Of a DNA stretch of 6,885 nucleotides, positions 4,723 through 6,885 are shown piece after piece (within the stretch, counting starts at the first letter, position 1; every line of letters starts with the position of its first letter). The notes under the pieces were generated by a model that saw nothing but the letters and a program-made list of their open reading frames with translations, had not been told where the DNA came from and did not search any database. The position numbers were made by a program, and so were the translations under genes. The stretch is from an uncultured Chloroflexota bacterium (lineage in GTDB: Bacteria > Chloroflexota > Anaerolineae > Aggregatilineales > Phototrophicaceae), in contig CAIVEA010000482.1 of NCBI GenBank assembly GCA_903904765.1, positions 1 to 6,885 on the forward strand. The letters are read 5' to 3'.

Positions 4723-6885
4723 ATGAGCCACTCCACCAGACGCTTTGTCTGGATCAGTTTGCTACTGATTCTGGTCGCCCTGTCCGCCACGGCCTGCAAC
4801 CTCTCCGGTGCGCCAGAGCAGCAAACTGCGCTCACCGAAGTGCCGACCAATACGCCGCCGCCCAGCCGCACGCCTCTGGCGACTAGCGGTGTACCAACGG
4901 CACTACCCATCACGCCGTTGGTACCGCCTACAGCAGTGGCTATTCTGCCACCCACATCGATACTGCCCCCTACACTGAATGCTTTCCCTCAGTCAACCGC
5001 GCTGCCCATCAGCATTTTCATTCTCTCGCCCATACCGGGGAATGTAATCGCGGGTAACGTCCAAATTCTGGGCGCAGCAGTACATCCACAATTCCTACAA
5101 TATCAGATCGAATATGGCCCTGACCCCAATCCGGGTAATCTGTGGTATCCCGCTACGGGTATCGTGCAAACGCCCGTCATAAACGGCTTGCTTGGCATCT
5201 GGAACACCACAATGGTGCAGGACAGCACCTACCAGCTACGGTTGCGCGTCACCCTGCGGGATGGCACCAGCCTCGCCACCGTTGTAAACAGCATCCGCAT
5301 TCAGAATCAGTTGCCCACGCCTATTCCGTCGGCCACACCCAATATCCCGCGCCCGATTGCGGCCTTCACGCAAGATCGCACCAGCGGTCAATCTCCGCTC
5401 GTCGTGCGCTTCCTGAACCAGTCCAGTGGCCAGATCACCAACTATTACTGGACGTTTGGCGACGGCGGCAGCAGCACCGACCCCAATCCAACCTACACCT
5501 TCCGCACGCCGGGGGTTTATAATGTCACCCTCACGGTTAGCGGCCCCGGCGGTTCGTCAAACGTCACCCGCCAAATCAACGTCCAGAGCCAAACACCGCC
5601 TGCCGCTGCCTTCACGCAGGACAAGACAACTGGCCCGTCACCCCTCACCGTCCAGTTCACCAACCAGTCCACCGGACAAATCACCAGCCTGAGTTGGTCA
5701 TTCGGCGACGGACAGGTCAGCACCCTGCCCAATCCGAGCGTCACGCTAACAACCGTCGGGACGTATAACGTTATTCTTAGCGTCACCGGGCCGGGCGGCA
5801 CATCTTTCGTAACCCGCAAAATCACGGTCTCAGACCCGGTTGTTCCTGCGCCGGTTGCCTCGTTTACAGGCAATCCGGTCAGCGGCAACGCCCCGTTGAG
5901 CGTCCAATTCACCAACCAGTCCACCGGACAAATCACCAGCTATACGTGGGATTTCGGGGATGGGCAGACCAGTGTTGAACAAAATCCGGTGCATGTATTC
6001 GCCAATGCCGGAACGTATACGGTCAAGCTAACAGCCATCGGCTCTGGTGGACAAAACACCACCCAGAGCAACATCACCGTCATACAACCGCCCGATGCGC
6101 CCACCGTCACTATCAGCACCAATCCCTCCAGCGGGGATGCGCCCTTAGTCGTGCAATTCAGCAGTCAAACCACTGGTTCGATCACAACCTACGCATGGGA
6201 CTTTGGCGATAGCCAGACCAGTGCTGCTGCCAATCCCTCGCATACGTTCACCACAGCCGGCACATATACCGTCACCCTCACAGTGACTGGCCCCGGCGGC
6301 AGCGATACAGCCGATACAACTATCACTGCCACCCAGCCCATCGCCGCACCCAACGCCGCCTTCACCGCTAACCCCGCAACGGGTGCAGCACCGCTGACCG
6401 TCCAGTTCACCAACGCCTCTACAGGCGATAGTCTGACCTACGCATGGGACTTCGGTGACGGCACTCCAGCTAGTACCGAAGGCAATCCGGTTCACCAGTT
6501 CGTCAGTCCCGGAACTTACACGATCAAATTGGCTTCCAGTAACTCGGTAGGCACAGATAACGCAGAACAGCAAATCAGCGTCAGCGCACCTGCCGTCGCT
6601 CCGGTGGCGGGTTTCACAGCCAACCCCACTACGGGCACTGCGCCGTTAACCGTCCAGTTCACTAACACTTCGACGGGCGACATCTCCGCCTACCAGTGGA
6701 ACTTCGGTGACGGCGTTGGTTCTAGCACCGACCCCAATCCCGCCTACACCTTTAACGCTGCGGGTAGCTACACCGTCTCGCTCACCGTCTCCGGTCCCGG
6801 TGGCTCCAACTTCACCCAGCAGGTCATCAGCGTCAGCGCCCCCGCCGTCGCTCCGGTGGCGGGTTTCACAGCCAATCCTACGACA
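4723..6885 (+). CDS. Lipoprotein with Ig/Fn3-like domain and tandem PKD domains (3' end outside window)
   Basis: The frame is open for 721 codons to the window end without a stop, so the C-terminus is missing. Residues 1-25 are a lipoprotein signal: RRF, a hydrophobic core, then SATAC with Cys25 as the expected lipidated residue. Residues about 38-92 are a Pro/Thr-rich spacer. Residues about 95-196 look like one beta-sandwich domain of Ig or Fn3 type (SPIPGNVIAGNVQILGAA ... YQLRLRV). PKD domains follow at about 211-290, 293-371, 377-455, 460-538, 543-622 and 627-706, and a seventh starts at 711. The PKD signature W-x-FGDG is seen as WTFGDG, WSFGDG, WDFGDG, WDFGDS, WDFGDG and WNFGDG. PKD domains are extracellular beta-sandwiches serving as spacers or in protein and carbohydrate binding. 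A catalytic or binding module may lie beyond the window. It is divergent from the two-component unit. Export and fold are well supported; role is unknown. Confidence 0.9.
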   Translation, partial: MSHSTRRFVWISLLLILVALSATACNLSGAPEQQTALTEVPTNTPPPSRTPLATSGVPTALPITPLVPPTAVAILPPTSILPPTLNAFPQSTALPISIFILSPIPGNVIAGNVQILGAAVHPQFLQYQIEYGPDPNPGNLWYPATGIVQTPVINGLLGIWNTTMVQDSTYQLRLRVTLRDGTSLATVVNSIRIQNQLPTPIPSATPNIPRPIAAFTQDRTSGQSPLVVRFLNQSSGQITNYYWTFGDGGSSTDPNPTYTFRTPGVYNVTLTVSGPGGSSNVTRQINVQSQTPPAAAFTQDKTTGPSPLTVQFTNQSTGQITSLSWSFGDGQVSTLPNPSVTLTTVGTYNVILSVTGPGGTSFVTRKITVSDPVVPAPVASFTGNPVSGNAPLSVQFTNQSTGQITSYTWDFGDGQTSVEQNPVHVFANAGTYTVKLTAIGSGGQNTTQSNITVIQPPDAPTVTISTNPSSGDAPLVVQFSSQTTGSITTYAWDFGDSQTSAAANPSHTFTTAGTYTVTLTVTGPGGSDTADTTITATQPIAAPNAAFTANPATGAAPLTVQFTNASTGDSLTYAWDFGDGTPASTEGNPVHQFVSPGTYTIKLASSNSVGTDNAEQQISVSAPAVAPVAGFTANPTTGTAPLTVQFTNTSTGDISAYQWNFGDGVGSSTDPNPAYTFNAAGSYTVSLTVSGPGGSNFTQQVISVSAPAVAPVAGFTANPTT
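5353..6885 (+). repeat. Tandem PKD-domain coding repeats, 246-252 bp period
   Basis: Six complete units and the start of a seventh. Equivalent aromatic or hydrophobic codons (the Phe of AxFT) lie at 5365, 5611, 5863, 6112, 6361, 6613 and 6865, giving steps of 246, 252, 249, 249, 252 and 252 bp, or 82-84 residues. Most units have diverged in DNA, but some segments are identical: 5656-5688 equals 5908-5940 (33 nt), and 6592-6623 equals 6844-6875 (32 nt). Both pairs are exactly 252 bp apart. Such segments can promote unequal recombination and change in copy number. Confidence 0.85.

Noticed and set aside
4698..4886. Plus-strand frame of 62 codons overlapping the lipoprotein start.
   Set aside because: It is out of frame with the clear lipoprotein signal and PKD frame, and has no ribosome site or recognisable features.
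5517..6573. Long open frames on the minus strand opposite the PKD array (5936-5517, 6573-6145 and others).
   Set aside because: They mirror the codon pattern of the repeats. They lack convincing ribosome sites, and their similarity to one another follows from the repeat on the other strand.

Overview
The window is ordinary-looking bacterial chromosome of moderately high GC with dense genes and short gaps. I saw no insertion sequence, CRISPR array, tRNA or rRNA. Two exported proteins have Pro/Thr-rich spacers straight after the signal peptide, and one is a lipoprotein with tandem PKD domains. Together with a 7TM-GAF-PAS histidine kinase, this is a style common in Chloroflexota (Anaerolineae-like). 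That assignment is an inference from style, not from a marker gene.

Layout. (1) 1-423, + strand: the C-terminal 140 residues of a polar amino acid ABC transporter permease (HisM/GlnP type), cut by the window start. (2) 424-489: a convergent gap holding a strong hairpin, probably a terminator shared from both sides. (3) 4487-490, - strand: a compact three-gene unit read in the order OmpR/PhoB-type response regulator, 7TM-GAF-PAS-HisKA-HATPase sensor kinase, secreted NHL-like beta-propeller. The gaps are 2 and 21 nt, so co-transcription is likely. (4) 4488-4722: a divergent control region with an extended -10 promoter for the rightward gene, an imperfect 25-bp dyad, and an overlapping two-codon ORF at the regulator start. 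(5) 4723-6885, + strand: a lipoprotein with a Pro/Thr-rich spacer, an Ig/Fn3-like domain and at least six PKD domains (a seventh begins). It is open at the window end.

How the parts may work together. The kinase and regulator form a cognate two-component pair. The propeller is exported and probably co-expressed with them, so it could be a target or an extracytoplasmic accessory of the sensor. The PKD lipoprotein is transcribed divergently from the same control region and is a plausible target of the regulator. Both functional links are inferred from position alone. I do not see a clearly new biological system. The points most worth a second look are the two-component/propeller unit, the control region it shares with the PKD protein, the two-codon ORF before the regulator, and the DNA-level 252-bp periodicity of the PKD array.
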